Source: Anaerostipes faecalis (GTDB lineage Bacteria > Bacillota > Clostridia > Lachnospirales > Lachnospiraceae). From it: a stretch of DNA of 64,000 bases. The first letter of the stretch is position 1; every line of letters starts with the position of its first letter. The stretch covers positions 22,930 to 86,929 of the forward strand of contig NZ_JABRXE010000011.1 of NCBI RefSeq assembly GCF_018982945.1, written 5' to 3'. Positions 35,760 to 45,019 of this stretch are shown piece by piece. The notes under the pieces are model-generated. The model saw only the letters and a program-made list of their open reading frames with translations, made no database searches and was not told the DNA's origin. The translations under genes and the position numbers were made by a program.

Positions 35760-37985
35760 TTAATAACTATTCATCGGGTTAAAATCAAAATTTATCAAAA
35801 TATCTTTAGAGATATTCTTTTTACTAATCCACTGCTCCATTCTGTTTTTCGCAGAAATCAGAGTCTGATAATCTTTATCTTTGATATAAATAACATGCCG
35901 GTAATAATCATTGATTTTTGCAAATACTGCCTCACTTGGTCCTATTACCGTAACATCCATCTGACGGATCATATCAGCCATAGTTTCTGTCAGCTGTTTT
36001 ACCTGGTCATCTTGAGGACCAGCCACAAAAATAACAAGCATCTGCCATACAGGAGGATATTTTAAAATATTTCTGTATCCTATTTCCTGCTGGTAAAACT
36101 CTTTATAATCCTGTTTTGCCGCTGTCACAATACTGTAATGTTCCGGAGAATAAGTCTGTATTACTACTTCCCCCGCTTTTTGTCCTCTTCCTGCCCTTCC
36201 GGCTGCCTGGGTCAGCAGCTGGAAAGTTCTCTCTCCAGCCCGGTAATCATTGGCATGCAATGATAAATCTGCTGCCAGAATTCCTACTAATGTTACATTA
36301 GCAAAATCATGGCCTTTTACGATCATTTGGGTTCCAATCAGAATATCTGCTTCTCCATTGGAAAAAGCTGCCAGAATTTCCTCATGACCATGCTTTTTTC
36401 GTGTAGTATCCATATCCATGCGAAGAACTTTTGCTCCCGGAAATTCTTTGTGAATCGCTGCCTCAACTTTCTGAGTTCCCAGACCAAAAGCTGCAATATA
36501 AGGGCTTCCACATTCGGGACATTGCTTTGGCATAGGCTGCTGATACCCGCAGTAATGACATTTCAATGTTCCATCTTTGTGGTATGTCATAGATACATCA
36601 CAATGTGGACATTCCATCACATGTCCGCAGCTTCGGCAGGATACAAATCCCGCATATCCACGCCGGTTGAGAAACAGCATAATCTGCTCCCCTTTCCTAA
36701 GCCTGTCTTTTATCAATTCTCCAAGTCTGCGGCTAAACATACTCCTGTTTCCGCATTTAAGCTCTTCTCTTAAATCTTCAATATATACCTTCGGCAGAAC
36801 AGCCGCCTGGGCTCTTCTGGAAAGTTCCCATAAACGATATTTACCATCCAGTGCATTTTTGTAGCTTTCCACCGATGGTGTAGCAGAACCCAGAATAACC
36901 GAAGCCTCTTCCATCCTTGCCTTCTCAATAGCCACTTCTCTGGCATGATATTTGGGGGTCTGCTCACTTTTGTAGCTTCCTTCATGTTCCTCATCAATAA
37001 CAATTAATCCAAGGTTGGGAAATGGTACAAACAAAGCAGATCTTGGGCCAATGATCACATCCAGATCTCCTTCTTTGGCCCGAAGCCACTGATCATATTT
37101 TTCCCCTTTGGATAACCGGGAATTAAGAATGGAAACCCTGTCTCCAAATCTTCTGGTAAATCTCTTCACTGTCTGATATGTCAGTGCAATCTCTGGAATC
37201 AGCACAATAGCCTGCTGCCCCCTTTTTACCACTTCTTCAATTGCAGCAAGATAAACCTCTGTTTTTCCGCTTCCTGTAACTCCATGAAGAAGATATGTTT
37301 TATGGTCATCCCGCAGCAAATCTGCCTTAAATTCATCTATCAGGCTCTGCTGCTCTTCATTTAACGGGAACGGAGGACAGATACCCTCACCTGCAGGATT
37401 AGGATTTCTGAAATAATACTCTGTTACCACTCGTATTACATCATCTCTCACCATACTGTCAATGGTGCTTCTGGAAATCTTTAATTTCTTTATGGCAAGA
37501 TCCCATGAAATTGTATGCTGATCCAGAAGTTCCGCCAAAAGCCTTGCCTTTGCCACATAATGCCTGCCAAAATACTCTTCCAGAAGAGCTGGTCCGTGAA
37601 CCGGATCAATCTTCAATTCTATAAATTTTTTCGCTTTTCTTTCTGTTTTCTCCTGAACCGGAAGAACAGTCTTTAAAGCCTGAATCATAGTAGAACCATA
37701 ATTCTCACGAATCCAGTATGCCAGTGAAAGCATTTTGGATTCCACACTTACACTGTCTTCCTCAATCCGAAGAATCTCTTTTACTTTACTTTCATCATAA
37801 TCAATGGAATCAGATAGCCCTACCACATATCCGGTCTGTTCACGATTTCCCCTTCCAAAGGGAACTACAACTTTTTGTCCCACACGGATATCACGAATTA
37901 AGGAAAAAGGCACTTTGTACCCAAATACCCGATCCAGTGCCTCATGTGAAATATTAATGATAATATCCGCATATAAATTTTCCAT
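35760..37985 (-). CDS. priA: Primosomal replication restart helicase PriA
   Basis: 741 residues, normal for PriA, which reloads the replisome at stalled forks. An N-terminal DNA-binding domain is followed by the helicase core: GVTGSGKTEVYL (Walker A), IDEEH (Walker B), GSATPS, and the second RecA lobe with QAAGRAGRG. Eight zinc cysteines stand as four CX2C pairs (CRSC, CPHC, CHYC, CPEC). It follows glmM by three bases and begins the conserved priA-def-fmt-rsmB run. Confidence 0.97.
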   Translation of the reverse strand: MENLYADIIINISHEALDRVFGYKVPFSLIRDIRVGQKVVVPFGRGNREQTGYVVGLSDSIDYDESKVKEILRIEEDSVSVESKMLSLAYWIRENYGSTMIQALKTVLPVQEKTERKAKKFIELKIDPVHGPALLEEYFGRHYVAKARLLAELLDQHTISWDLAIKKLKISRSTIDSMVRDDVIRVVTEYYFRNPNPAGEGICPPFPLNEEQQSLIDEFKADLLRDDHKTYLLHGVTGSGKTEVYLAAIEEVVKRGQQAIVLIPEIALTYQTVKRFTRRFGDRVSILNSRLSKGEKYDQWLRAKEGDLDVIIGPRSALFVPFPNLGLIVIDEEHEGSYKSEQTPKYHAREVAIEKARMEEASVILGSATPSVESYKNALDGKYRLWELSRRAQAAVLPKVYIEDLREELKCGNRSMFSRRLGELIKDRLRKGEQIMLFLNRRGYAGFVSCRSCGHVMECPHCDVSMTYHKDGTLKCHYCGYQQPMPKQCPECGSPYIAAFGLGTQKVEAAIHKEFPGAKVLRMDMDTTRKKHGHEEILAAFSNGEADILIGTQMIVKGHDFANVTLVGILAADLSLHANDYRAGERTFQLLTQAAGRAGRGQKAGEVVIQTYSPEHYSIVTAAKQDYKEFYQQEIGYRNILKYPPVWQMLVIFVAGPQDDQVKQLTETMADMIRQMDVTVIGPSEAVFAKINDYYRHVIYIKDKDYQTLISAKNRMEQWISKKNISKDILINFDFNPMNSY

Positions 37986-37988
37986 AGA

Positions 37989-39338
37989 TTAATCGATTAC
38001 ATGCCCTTTCTGTCTTAACACTTTTACAACCCTGTCCACATATGTTCTGCAGATTTCATGGGTTCTGGCTTCCACCATAACACGAATCAGCGGTTCCGTT
38101 CCACTTTCTCGAACCAGGATTCTTCCATCATCCCCCAGTTCCTTTTCTACAGAATCTACAGCTGCCTGCACATCTTCATCTTCCCTTGCTGTCTTCTTAT
38201 CAGAAACACGAACATTTTCCAGAATCTGAGGGAAAATCTCTACGGCCTCAGCCAGCTGTCCAAGAGTCTTCTTCTCTTCAATCATCGCTTCCATAACTTT
38301 AAGAGATGTTAAAATTCCATCTCCTGTTGTTGCAAATTTACTAAAGATAATATGACCAGACTGTTCACCGCCAAGTGCATGACCATTCTTTACCATATTT
38401 TCATTTACATATTTATCACCAACAGCTGTCTTCTCATAGGAAATACCTGCCGCATCAAATGCCTTATATAATCCCAGATTAGACATAACCGTAGTAACAA
38501 CTGTATTATTATTCAATTCTCCATGTTTTTTCATATACTGACCACAAACATACAGAATCAGATCCCCATCAATAACTTTTCCATTTTCATCTACCGCGAT
38601 ACAACGGTCTGCATCACCATCATATGCGAATCCTACATCCAGATGATTTTCTTTCACATATCCCTGAAGGATTTCAATATGTGTAGAACCGCAATTGGTA
38701 TTAATATTGGTTCCATCCGGTTCTTTATTAATCACATAAGTCTCTGCCCCCAGTGCATTAAATACATTCTCTGCAATTGAAAAAGCACTTCCATTGGAGC
38801 AGTCCAGACCAACTTTGATCCCTTTAAATGAACGGGTAGCAGATGAAATCAGATATCCGATATAATGATTTCTTCCTGCAGAATAATCGTTGGCACGACC
38901 AATCTTTTTCTTTGTAGCAAATGGCAGTTCTTCAATCTCCCCGTCAATATATGCTTCTATCTTTTCTTCAATTTCAGCTTCCATCTTATGACCTTTTGCA
39001 TTGATCAGCTTGATTCCATTATCATAGTATGGATTATGGCTGGCAGAAATCATAATTCCACAGTCAAACTGCTCTGTTCTAACTACATAAGCCACACTTG
39101 GTGTTGTGGTAACATATAACATATAAACATCAGCTCCTGAAGCAGTTAAACCTGCTACCAGAGAATTTTCAAACATATAGCTGCTGCGTCTTGTATCTTT
39201 TCCAATGACAATCTTTGCCCTGGATGTTTTCTGATTGAAATACCATCCGATATAACGTCCGATTTTATATGCATGCTCTACTGTCAAAGTAACATTTGCT
39301 TCTCCACGAAATCCATCTGTTCCAAAATATTTACCCAT
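37989..39338 (-). CDS. glmM: Phosphoglucosamine mutase
   Basis: 449 residues. Converts glucosamine-6-phosphate to glucosamine-1-phosphate on the way to UDP-GlcNAc for peptidoglycan. The four phosphohexomutase sites are visible: GTDGFRG at the start, the phosphoserine loop ISASHNPYYDNG, the metal loop DGDADRC and the phosphate-binding RESGTEPLIRVMVE. First gene of the long run; the 39339-39454 gap should hold its promoter, although I cannot name clear boxes. Confidence 0.97.
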   Translation of the reverse strand: MGKYFGTDGFRGEANVTLTVEHAYKIGRYIGWYFNQKTSRAKIVIGKDTRRSSYMFENSLVAGLTASGADVYMLYVTTTPSVAYVVRTEQFDCGIMISASHNPYYDNGIKLINAKGHKMEAEIEEKIEAYIDGEIEELPFATKKKIGRANDYSAGRNHYIGYLISSATRSFKGIKVGLDCSNGSAFSIAENVFNALGAETYVINKEPDGTNINTNCGSTHIEILQGYVKENHLDVGFAYDGDADRCIAVDENGKVIDGDLILYVCGQYMKKHGELNNNTVVTTVMSNLGLYKAFDAAGISYEKTAVGDKYVNENMVKNGHALGGEQSGHIIFSKFATTGDGILTSLKVMEAMIEEKKTLGQLAEAVEIFPQILENVRVSDKKTAREDEDVQAAVDSVEKELGDDGRILVRESGTEPLIRVMVEARTHEICRTYVDRVVKVLRQKGHVID

Positions 39339-39454
39339 AACTAACTCCTTTTATCGACCTCTTGCCTTAAACAAGTATTTTACACTTTGTCTCAAAGTAC
39401 AGTATAGCATGATTTTAGGTTCCTATCAAATACAGAACTTTTAAGAATCCTTTA

Positions 39455-39496
39455 AGAAAAAAAGAAAGAGATTTCATTTATTAAAACGAAATCTCT
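39455..39496 (-). terminator. Terminator after DUF975 gene
   Basis: Minus strand AGAGATTTC (39496-39488) pairs with GAAATCTCT (39475-39467), then TTCTTTTTTTC. Starts 15 bp after the stop of the gene at 39511. Confidence 0.88.
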
Positions 39497-39510
39497 CAAT
39501 TGTATTCCTG

Positions 39511-40308
39511 TTATATTTCATGATCATTTCCGGAAAGCTCCTCATAAGATACTGTTCCTTCATCCAGTACTCTCTGCCGGTTGGCCTTGTAAAGCTCCAC
39601 CCATGTGGTCTGACGATATGGATTTGTATAAAGAACATTCACTATACCCAGAGTGATCGTTCCAAGAATCATCCATCCAATATAAGATAAATCCAGAACA
39701 AAAGCATCCCATTTTTGTCCTCTCATCATTTCTTTGCTGATCTTAAAAGCTCTTTCTCTGGAAATACCCGGATTTTCTGCTAAGATATATGAAACCATAG
39801 AATATTCATATGATTTCACAATGCCGGGAACAATAAAAAGCAAAGCCCAAAGGAATGTATATAAATCTCTTAAAAATAATGTTAAGACCTTATTGGTATA
39901 ATGTCCATTTCGAAATCCATCTAATATAAGCCCTAATGATGCTTTGTTCCTGCTATTTTCTATAAAAAATCCTCTGGCTCCGATTTCAAACAAATTTCCA
40001 ATGAAAATCTTCAGCAAAAAGAAAATGATTGCCCAAATGAAAATAAGAAGAATTCCTAAAACTATCCAGCTATCTTTGAAAAATTCAAGAAAATTAATAG
40101 AAAAAAGTGAATTTATTACATTTGATGCCTTATCTGCCAAACTTCCGCTTTCTGCGGAAATTTCTGTTACAGTTTGACGAAATGTTGAAGTTACACTATC
40201 TCCCCTTCCAATAAAAAACTGGAAAATCAACGCAGCCAGAACTGTAATCCAGTAATTTCTATGTAGTGCTTCTTTCCCTTTTCGTTTTAATTCCTCTCTT
40301 GTCCACAT
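39511..40308 (-). CDS. DUF975 family integral membrane protein
   Basis: 265 residues with the typical DUF975 start WTREELKRKGKEALHRNYW, followed by about five membrane helices and an amphipathic middle (RDLYTFLWALLFIVPGIVKSYEYSMV). The family is abundant in Lachnospiraceae and its function is not established. AGGAGATAAT precedes the ATG. It is monocistronic, with its own terminator. Confidence 0.88.
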   Translation of the reverse strand: MWTREELKRKGKEALHRNYWITVLAALIFQFFIGRGDSVTSTFRQTVTEISAESGSLADKASNVINSLFSINFLEFFKDSWIVLGILLIFIWAIIFFLLKIFIGNLFEIGARGFFIENSRNKASLGLILDGFRNGHYTNKVLTLFLRDLYTFLWALLFIVPGIVKSYEYSMVSYILAENPGISRERAFKISKEMMRGQKWDAFVLDLSYIGWMILGTITLGIVNVLYTNPYRQTTWVELYKANRQRVLDEGTVSYEELSGNDHEI

Positions 40309-40381
40309 ATTATCTCCTCCCTTACCTTATATCGCTTCTTTTTTCATTATACAATATGTTTCGCTATTTATAAAGCAGCAA

Positions 40382-40406
40382 AGGACCCTGCATAATGCAG
40401 AGTCCT
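40382..40406 (-). terminator. Hairpin after the transketolase operon
   Basis: AGGACCCTGCA (40382-40392) and TGCAGAGTCCT (40396-40406) pair except for one position; the minus-strand product is followed by TTTGCTGCTTT. Probable terminator of the tal-tkt operon. Confidence 0.65.
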
Positions 40407-40440
40407 CTTTAGAACTATTATTTGAGATATTTCGTTAATT

Positions 40441-41382
40441 TTATTTAACGAATGCTTTTACTTTTTCAGCAATGCTGTCACCGTCCAGACCAAATTCCTT
40501 GATCAGTTCAACAGCTGGACCAGAATGTCCGAATTCATCATTTACACCGATTTTTAATACTGGTGTAGGAAGATTTTCAGATAATACATCACATACAGCA
40601 CTTCCAAGTCCACCGATTACAGAATGTTCTTCTACAGTTACAACTTTTCCTGTTTCTTTTGCTGCTGCAAGAACCAGTTCGTTATCTAATGGTTTTACAG
40701 TTGCCATATTGATTACTTTTGCACTGATTCCATCAGCTTCCAGTTTTTTAGCTGCTTCCAGTGCTTCTGCCACGCAAAGTCCGTTAGCAATAATCGCAAC
40801 ATCTGTACCTTCTTTTACAACGTTACCTTTACCGATTTCAAATTTGTAATCTGGTGTATCATTGATAACAGGTACAGCCAGACGTCCAAATCTCATATAT
40901 ACAGGACCGTCCATTTCTGCTGCTGCTCTTACAGCTGCTCTTGCTTCTACATCATCAGATGGAACGATAACTGTCATTCCCGGGATTGTACGCATTAATG
41001 CAATATCTTCACAGCACTGATGAGTTGCTCCGTCTTCACCAACAGAGATTCCACCATGAGTTGCTCCGATTTTTACATTTAAATGAGGGTATCCAACAGA
41101 GTTTCTTACCTGTTCGAAAGCACGTCCTGCAGCAAACATTGCAAAACTGCTTACAAAAGGAACCATTCCAGCTGCTGCAAGACCAGCACCGATTCCTACC
41201 ATGTTACATTCAGCGATTCCACAGTCAATATGTCTTTCCGGGAATTCTTTCTTAAATACACCTGTTTTTGTTGCAGCGGCTAAGTCAGCATCTAAAACTA
41301 CAACATTAGGGTTTTCTTTTCCTAATTCAACTAAAGCATTACCATAGCTTTCTCTTGTCGCAATCTTCTTTACTTCTGCCAT
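40441..41382 (-). CDS. Transketolase, C-terminal subunit
   Basis: 313 residues holding the pyrimidine-binding and C-terminal domains of transketolase as a separate chain. Markers are ATRESYGNAL, the catalytic glutamate region DCGIAECNMVGIGAGLA, VPFVSSFAMFAAGRAFEQ, THGGISVGEDG and VEEHSVIGGLGSAV. With the N-terminal subunit it forms a functional TPP-dependent transketolase of the non-oxidative pentose phosphate pathway. One base separates the two genes. Split transketolases are common in clostridia. Confidence 0.94.
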   Translation of the reverse strand: MAEVKKIATRESYGNALVELGKENPNVVVLDADLAAATKTGVFKKEFPERHIDCGIAECNMVGIGAGLAAAGMVPFVSSFAMFAAGRAFEQVRNSVGYPHLNVKIGATHGGISVGEDGATHQCCEDIALMRTIPGMTVIVPSDDVEARAAVRAAAEMDGPVYMRFGRLAVPVINDTPDYKFEIGKGNVVKEGTDVAIIANGLCVAEALEAAKKLEADGISAKVINMATVKPLDNELVLAAAKETGKVVTVEEHSVIGGLGSAVCDVLSENLPTPVLKIGVNDEFGHSGPAVELIKEFGLDGDSIAEKVKAFVK

Positions 41383-41383
41383 C

Positions 41384-42217
41384 TTATTCGCCCACCTTTT
41401 CTAAATCTTTAAGTGCCTGTTCACATTGTTCATCGTTTGGTGCAGAACCATGCCATGAAGCCTGATTTTCCATGAAGGATACACCTTTACCTTTTACAGT
41501 CTTCATAATAATTGCAGTTGGTTTTCCTTTGCATTCTTTTGCCTGTTTGAATGCATCTGCAATTTCATCGAAGTTATGTCCGTCGATTTCTACTACATTA
41601 AAGTTAAATGCAGCGAATTTTTCTCCAATTGGATATGGAGAACATACATCTTCGATATTACCATCGATCTGAAGTCCATTATTATCAACGATAACTACCA
41701 GGTTATCAAGTTTTCTTGCTCCAGCGAACATAGCAGCTTCCCATACCTGTCCTTCCTGAATTTCACCGTCTCCAAGAAGTGTATATGTACGGTAATCTTT
41801 GTTCTGAAGTCTTGCTGCCATAGCCATTCCAACTGCTGTAGAAATTCCCTGTCCTAAAGAACCACTGGACATATCTACACCAGGGATTTTTTTCATATCC
41901 GGATGTCCCTGTAAGTAGGAACCAACATGTCTTAATGTCAGTAAGTCTTCTTTAGGGAAAAATCCTCTTTCAGCTAATGTTGCGTAATATCCAGGTGCAA
42001 CATGACCTTTTGAAAGAACAAAACGGTCTCTGTTTTCATCTTTTGGATTTTCCGGATCAATATTCATTTCAACAAAGTATAAATATGTGAATACATCAGC
42101 TGCAGATAAAGATCCTCCCGGATGTCCTGATTTTGCAGCATGTGTAGCTTTGATAATTCCTTTACGGATCTCATTTGCTGTTGTCTTTAATTCTGCGGTT
42201 GTCATTGTCTGTACCAC
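41384..42217 (-). CDS. Transketolase, N-terminal subunit
   Basis: 277 residues carrying the TPP diphosphate-binding domain: HAAKSGHPGGSLSAAD, LSKGHVAPGYY, GSLGQGISTAVGMA, and the metal-binding GDGEIQEGQVWEA with VDNNGLQIDG. It works with the C-terminal subunit encoded next. Six bases after transaldolase, so the operon supplies both enzymes of the non-oxidative pentose phosphate branch. Confidence 0.95.
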   Translation of the reverse strand: MVQTMTTAELKTTANEIRKGIIKATHAAKSGHPGGSLSAADVFTYLYFVEMNIDPENPKDENRDRFVLSKGHVAPGYYATLAERGFFPKEDLLTLRHVGSYLQGHPDMKKIPGVDMSSGSLGQGISTAVGMAMAARLQNKDYRTYTLLGDGEIQEGQVWEAAMFAGARKLDNLVVIVDNNGLQIDGNIEDVCSPYPIGEKFAAFNFNVVEIDGHNFDEIADAFKQAKECKGKPTAIIMKTVKGKGVSFMENQASWHGSAPNDEQCEQALKDLEKVGE

Positions 42218-42223
42218 CCTTTC

Positions 42224-42880
42224 TTATTCTCCAAATACTGCTGTATAGTCTGCCTGGAATTTAGCAATTCCCTGATCTGTTAATGGGTGCTTCATCATCT
42301 GTTCAAATACATTATATGGTACTGTTGCAATATCTGCACCCATTTTAGCACATTCCATAACGTGGATTGGGTTACGTACACTTGCACAAATGATCTGTGT
42401 ATCAATATCTCCTGCCATTTCAAAGATTTCTTTGATATCAGCAATCAGGTTTAAACCATTTTCAGAAATATCATCTAATCTTCCAAGGAATGGAGATACA
42501 TATGTTGCACCAGCTCTTGCAGCCAATAATGCCTGGTTAGGATTGAAAATCAGTGTTAAGTTGGTTTTGATTCCTTCAGAAGATAATACCTTTGTAGCTT
42601 TTAATCCTTCGATTGTTGTAGGAATTTTAACTACCATATTTGGATGAATTTTAGCAATTTCTCTACCTTCTGCAATCATTCCTTCTGCATCTGTTGTTGT
42701 AGCCTTAACTTCTCCGCTAATAGCACCGTCTACAATAGAAGTAATTTCTTTAATAACATCTTCAAACTGTCTACCGGATTTTGCAATAAGAGATGGGTTA
42801 GTTGTTACTCCACAAATAACTCCCATATCATTTGCTTTTCTGATCTGATCTACGTCTGCTGTGTCAACGAAAAATCTCAT
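42224..42880 (-). CDS. tal: Transaldolase (TalC/fructose-6-phosphate aldolase-like)
   Basis: 218 residues of the short decameric transaldolase group. [22 protein letters not shown] and the Schiff-base lysine in NMVVKIPTT (about residue 83) are present, with [10 protein letters not shown] following. It exchanges three-carbon units between sugar phosphates; short family members can also act as fructose-6-phosphate aldolases. First gene of the operon, preceded by TAGGAGGAATAGAACT. Confidence 0.93.
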   Translation of the reverse strand: MRFFVDTADVDQIRKANDMGVICGVTTNPSLIAKSGRQFEDVIKEITSIVDGAISGEVKATTTDAEGMIAEGREIAKIHPNMVVKIPTTIEGLKATKVLSSEGIKTNLTLIFNPNQALLAARAGATYVSPFLGRLDDISENGLNLIADIKEIFEMAGDIDTQIICASVRNPIHVMECAKMGADIATVPYNVFEQMMKHPLTDQGIAKFQADYTAVFGE

Positions 42881-42925
42881 AGTTCTATTCCTCCTAAAAA
42901 AGTGGTTCTTGTTGTTTCTGATAAC

Positions 42926-42954
42926 ATTTAAACATGGAACATTTCTCTTGTCAA
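42926..42954 (-). promoter_or_regulatory. Probable promoter of tal-tkt operon
   Basis: Minus strand TTGACA (42954-42949), 17-base spacer, TTAAAT (42931-42926), about 45 bp before the tal start. Confidence 0.5.
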
Positions 42955-43131
42955 ATGTAAAAAAATATGCAGTTCTTTATAAATCACTGATTTTATTAAT
43001 ATTTTCACTTTTTATTAATTCACTATTTTTTCTTCTGATAAAGCGCATAGCTGTGCATACATTATTCCTCAAAAGAAATGCCGATTTTCCTATATTTTCA
43101 AAAGAATGTATGATATTATTAATTTATGTTA

Positions 43132-43155
43132 ACTAATATTTTGTGTTTTATTAGT
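43132..43155. promoter_or_regulatory. Inverted repeat in the tal/LacI divergent region
   Basis: ACTAATA (43132-43138) and TATTAGT (43149-43155) form a perfect inverted repeat with a 10-base spacer, about 65 bp upstream of the LacI gene. It could be an autoregulatory operator. The 340-bp gap 42881-43220 otherwise shows only AT-rich promoter-like DNA. Confidence 0.3.
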
Positions 43156-43220
43156 AATATTCTTTTTTATTTATTAGTTATTAGTTATTAATTAAAATAA
43201 ATTTTGATTAGGAGGAAAAT

Positions 43221-44297
43221 ATGGCCGAAAAAAAGAAAGTCACCACAAAGGATATTGCAAAACATGCAAATGTATCCCAATCTGCTGTCTCCATGATCTT
43301 AAACAATAAAACAGATGTATCATTTTCAGAGGAAACTCGCCAAAGGGTTCTGAAGACAGCGAAAGAGCTGGGATATCAGAAAAAGACGTCAAAACAGAAA
43401 CCTGCCCACTCTCTGTCAAAAGTCATTGTCATTATGTGCCCGTTTCTTTCCAATCATTATTACACAACTCTTGTTCATTCAATTACAGAGAGGGCTCACG
43501 ATTACGGCTACGTAACCTTTGTGGCTCCGACTCTGAGAAATCCAAGCACAGAACAGTATTATCTGGATATGCTGAATCATGATGTGGAAGTTGCCGGTAT
43601 CGTATATCTGTACCCTACATCATTTCTTCCTGATGTAAATAAAATGTCCAAACAATTTCCTATTATTAACATTGGCGATAAAAATGATGAAATCACTTTC
43701 GACTCCATTCATGTCAGCAGCACAAAACCTGCCTACCTTGTGGCAGAACATTTAATATCCCTTGGTCATAGAAAAATCACCTATATTTCCACACCAATCA
43801 GCAATATCGAACGATCCCGCTCCAAACGATACGAAGGACTGGTCAGTGCTTTCCGTGATTATGGTCTTGGTGAAGATTGTGTAACTTTGCGTTCCTTATC
43901 TCCCGGAGAATATAACCTGCTGTCTCCAAATCTTCTGGAATACTCCTCCGGATTTAATCTGACCAAACAGATTCTGGAAGAAGGCACCGATTCCACTGCC
44001 TTTGTAGGTTATAACGATATGGTGGCTTTCGGAATTCTGGATGCCCTGTATGAACTTAAGTATAAAGTACCAAATGATTTCTCCGTATGCGGATTCGATA
44101 ATATTCCAATGGCAAATATGAACCGAATTTCTCTGACAACTGTAGAACACTCTATTGAAGCAAAAGGACGAGAAGCCGTGGATATAATAGCAAGACTCCG
44201 TGACTCAAAAACAAAAAACCAGCCACGAAGCTTCGTAACAAAGCTGGAATTCGAACCATTTATCGTAAAAAGAAAAAGCACAGGAAAAGCCAGATAA
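43221..44297 (+). CDS. LacI-family transcriptional regulator
   Basis: 358 residues. The DNA-binding head VTTKDIAKHANVSQSAVSMIL (residues 7-27) is followed by a LacI-type sensor domain with VIVIMCPF, VAGIVYLYP, GHRKITYIS and FAVCGFDN-like segments (VCGFDNIPMANM). AGGAGGAAAAT precedes the ATG. It is divergent from the tal-tkt operon, a common position for a regulator of its neighbour, but no shared operator could be proven. The effector sugar is unknown. A tandem-repeat element begins on its stop codon. Confidence 0.9.
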   Translation: MAEKKKVTTKDIAKHANVSQSAVSMILNNKTDVSFSEETRQRVLKTAKELGYQKKTSKQKPAHSLSKVIVIMCPFLSNHYYTTLVHSITERAHDYGYVTFVAPTLRNPSTEQYYLDMLNHDVEVAGIVYLYPTSFLPDVNKMSKQFPIINIGDKNDEITFDSIHVSSTKPAYLVAEHLISLGHRKITYISTPISNIERSRSKRYEGLVSAFRDYGLGEDCVTLRSLSPGEYNLLSPNLLEYSSGFNLTKQILEEGTDSTAFVGYNDMVAFGILDALYELKYKVPNDFSVCGFDNIPMANMNRISLTTVEHSIEAKGREAVDIIARLRDSKTKNQPRSFVTKLEFEPFIVKRKSTGKAR

Positions 44298-44450
44298 GAA
44301 GTTCCGCGCTTATCCCTCCCAGAGGTTCCGCGCCTATCCCTCCCAGAGGTTCCGCGCCTATCCTTCCCAAAGGTTCCGCGCCTATCCTTCCCAGCCGCTT
44401 CCCTCGCAGATGCTCGGTCAGATGGCATGGTACAGGATAGGGGCTCCACT
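44297..44450. repeat. Four 24-bp tandem repeats followed by an inverted end
   Basis: Units at 44297, 44321, 44345 and 44369 follow agRRgttccgcgcYtatccY plus tccc, differing at three or four sites. The array ends with cgcttccctcgcagatgctcgg and then ggatagg near 44438, the inverse of the unit's cctatcc, so the last unit and the tail can fold. Architecture and the cgcttccctcg core match the element at 12953-13084. GC content is far above the surroundings. There are no spacers, so it is not CRISPR. Confidence 0.85.
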
Positions 44451-44455
44451 GGATA

Positions 44456-44836
44456 TTATCTTCTCCATGTATTTCTCATATACTCCAGTTGTCTGTTGAG
44501 AAAAAAATGGTTTTCTGCTATCAGATGTATTTCGTAGCTGATTTTATTTTCCATAGTGAATTCTAATTCTGATATTCTTTGCTGCAGCATATCTATTTTC
44601 CCTGTCATTTTTACGCTTTTTTTATTTAACTCTTCTACTTTTTCCTTTAGTATTCCTACATTTGCTTCTAGCTTTCCTACGTTTTGCTTTAACATTCCCA
44701 CGTCTTGTTTTAATTCTACTACGTCTTGTTTTAGCATTCCTACGTCTTGTTTTAATTCTCCTATGTCTTCTTTTACTGGTTCTAATTTTTCATCCATCAT
44801 GTCTGATATTGCTTTGAGTAATACTTTTTCTTCCAT
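44456..44836 (-). CDS. Coiled-coil protein of unknown function
   Basis: 126 residues, of which about 15-95 are heptads built from near-identical LKQDVGM/LKQDVVE blocks, predicted to form a long coiled coil. The C-terminal part (EIHLIAENHFFLNRQLEYM) is conserved in many Lachnospiraceae proteins of this kind by my recollection. AGGAGGACAAAACC precedes the ATG. No enzyme motif or membrane segment. The heptad DNA repeats could expand or contract in frame. Confidence 0.75.
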   Translation of the reverse strand: MEEKVLLKAISDMMDEKLEPVKEDIGELKQDVGMLKQDVVELKQDVGMLKQNVGKLEANVGILKEKVEELNKKSVKMTGKIDMLQQRISELEFTMENKISYEIHLIAENHFFLNRQLEYMRNTWRR

Positions 44837-44967
44837 GGTTTTGTCCTCCTTTATTTTTTGATTGATTTGATTTTTATATTATAGCATATATTTTAAAATT
44901 ATCAACTGTTTAGTATATTTTTATTTTCTGTAAATTAATGGAGGATTTTTTTCTTATATGTGAAAAA

Positions 44968-45006
44968 CACCTTTTGAAGTGGAGAATGTCCCGACTTCAA
45001 AAGGTG
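44968..45006. terminator. Bidirectional terminator
   Basis: CACCTTTTGAAGT (44968-44980) and ACTTCAAAAGGTG (44994-45006) form a perfect 13-bp stem. Minus reading ends in TTTTTC and plus reading in CTTTTTATTG, so it can end transcripts from either side; its main job is to close the EPS operon at 45020. Confidence 0.9.
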
Positions 45007-45019
45007 CTTTTTATTGTTG

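Noticed and set aside
44009-44449. A 146-aa minus-strand frame with repeated GRDRRGT blocks
   Set aside because: The repeats are only the translation of the 24-bp tandem array, and the rest lies antisense to the LacI gene.
44297-44450. CRISPR array
   Set aside because: Units are contiguous with no spacers, and no cas gene is present. The same applies to 12953-13084.
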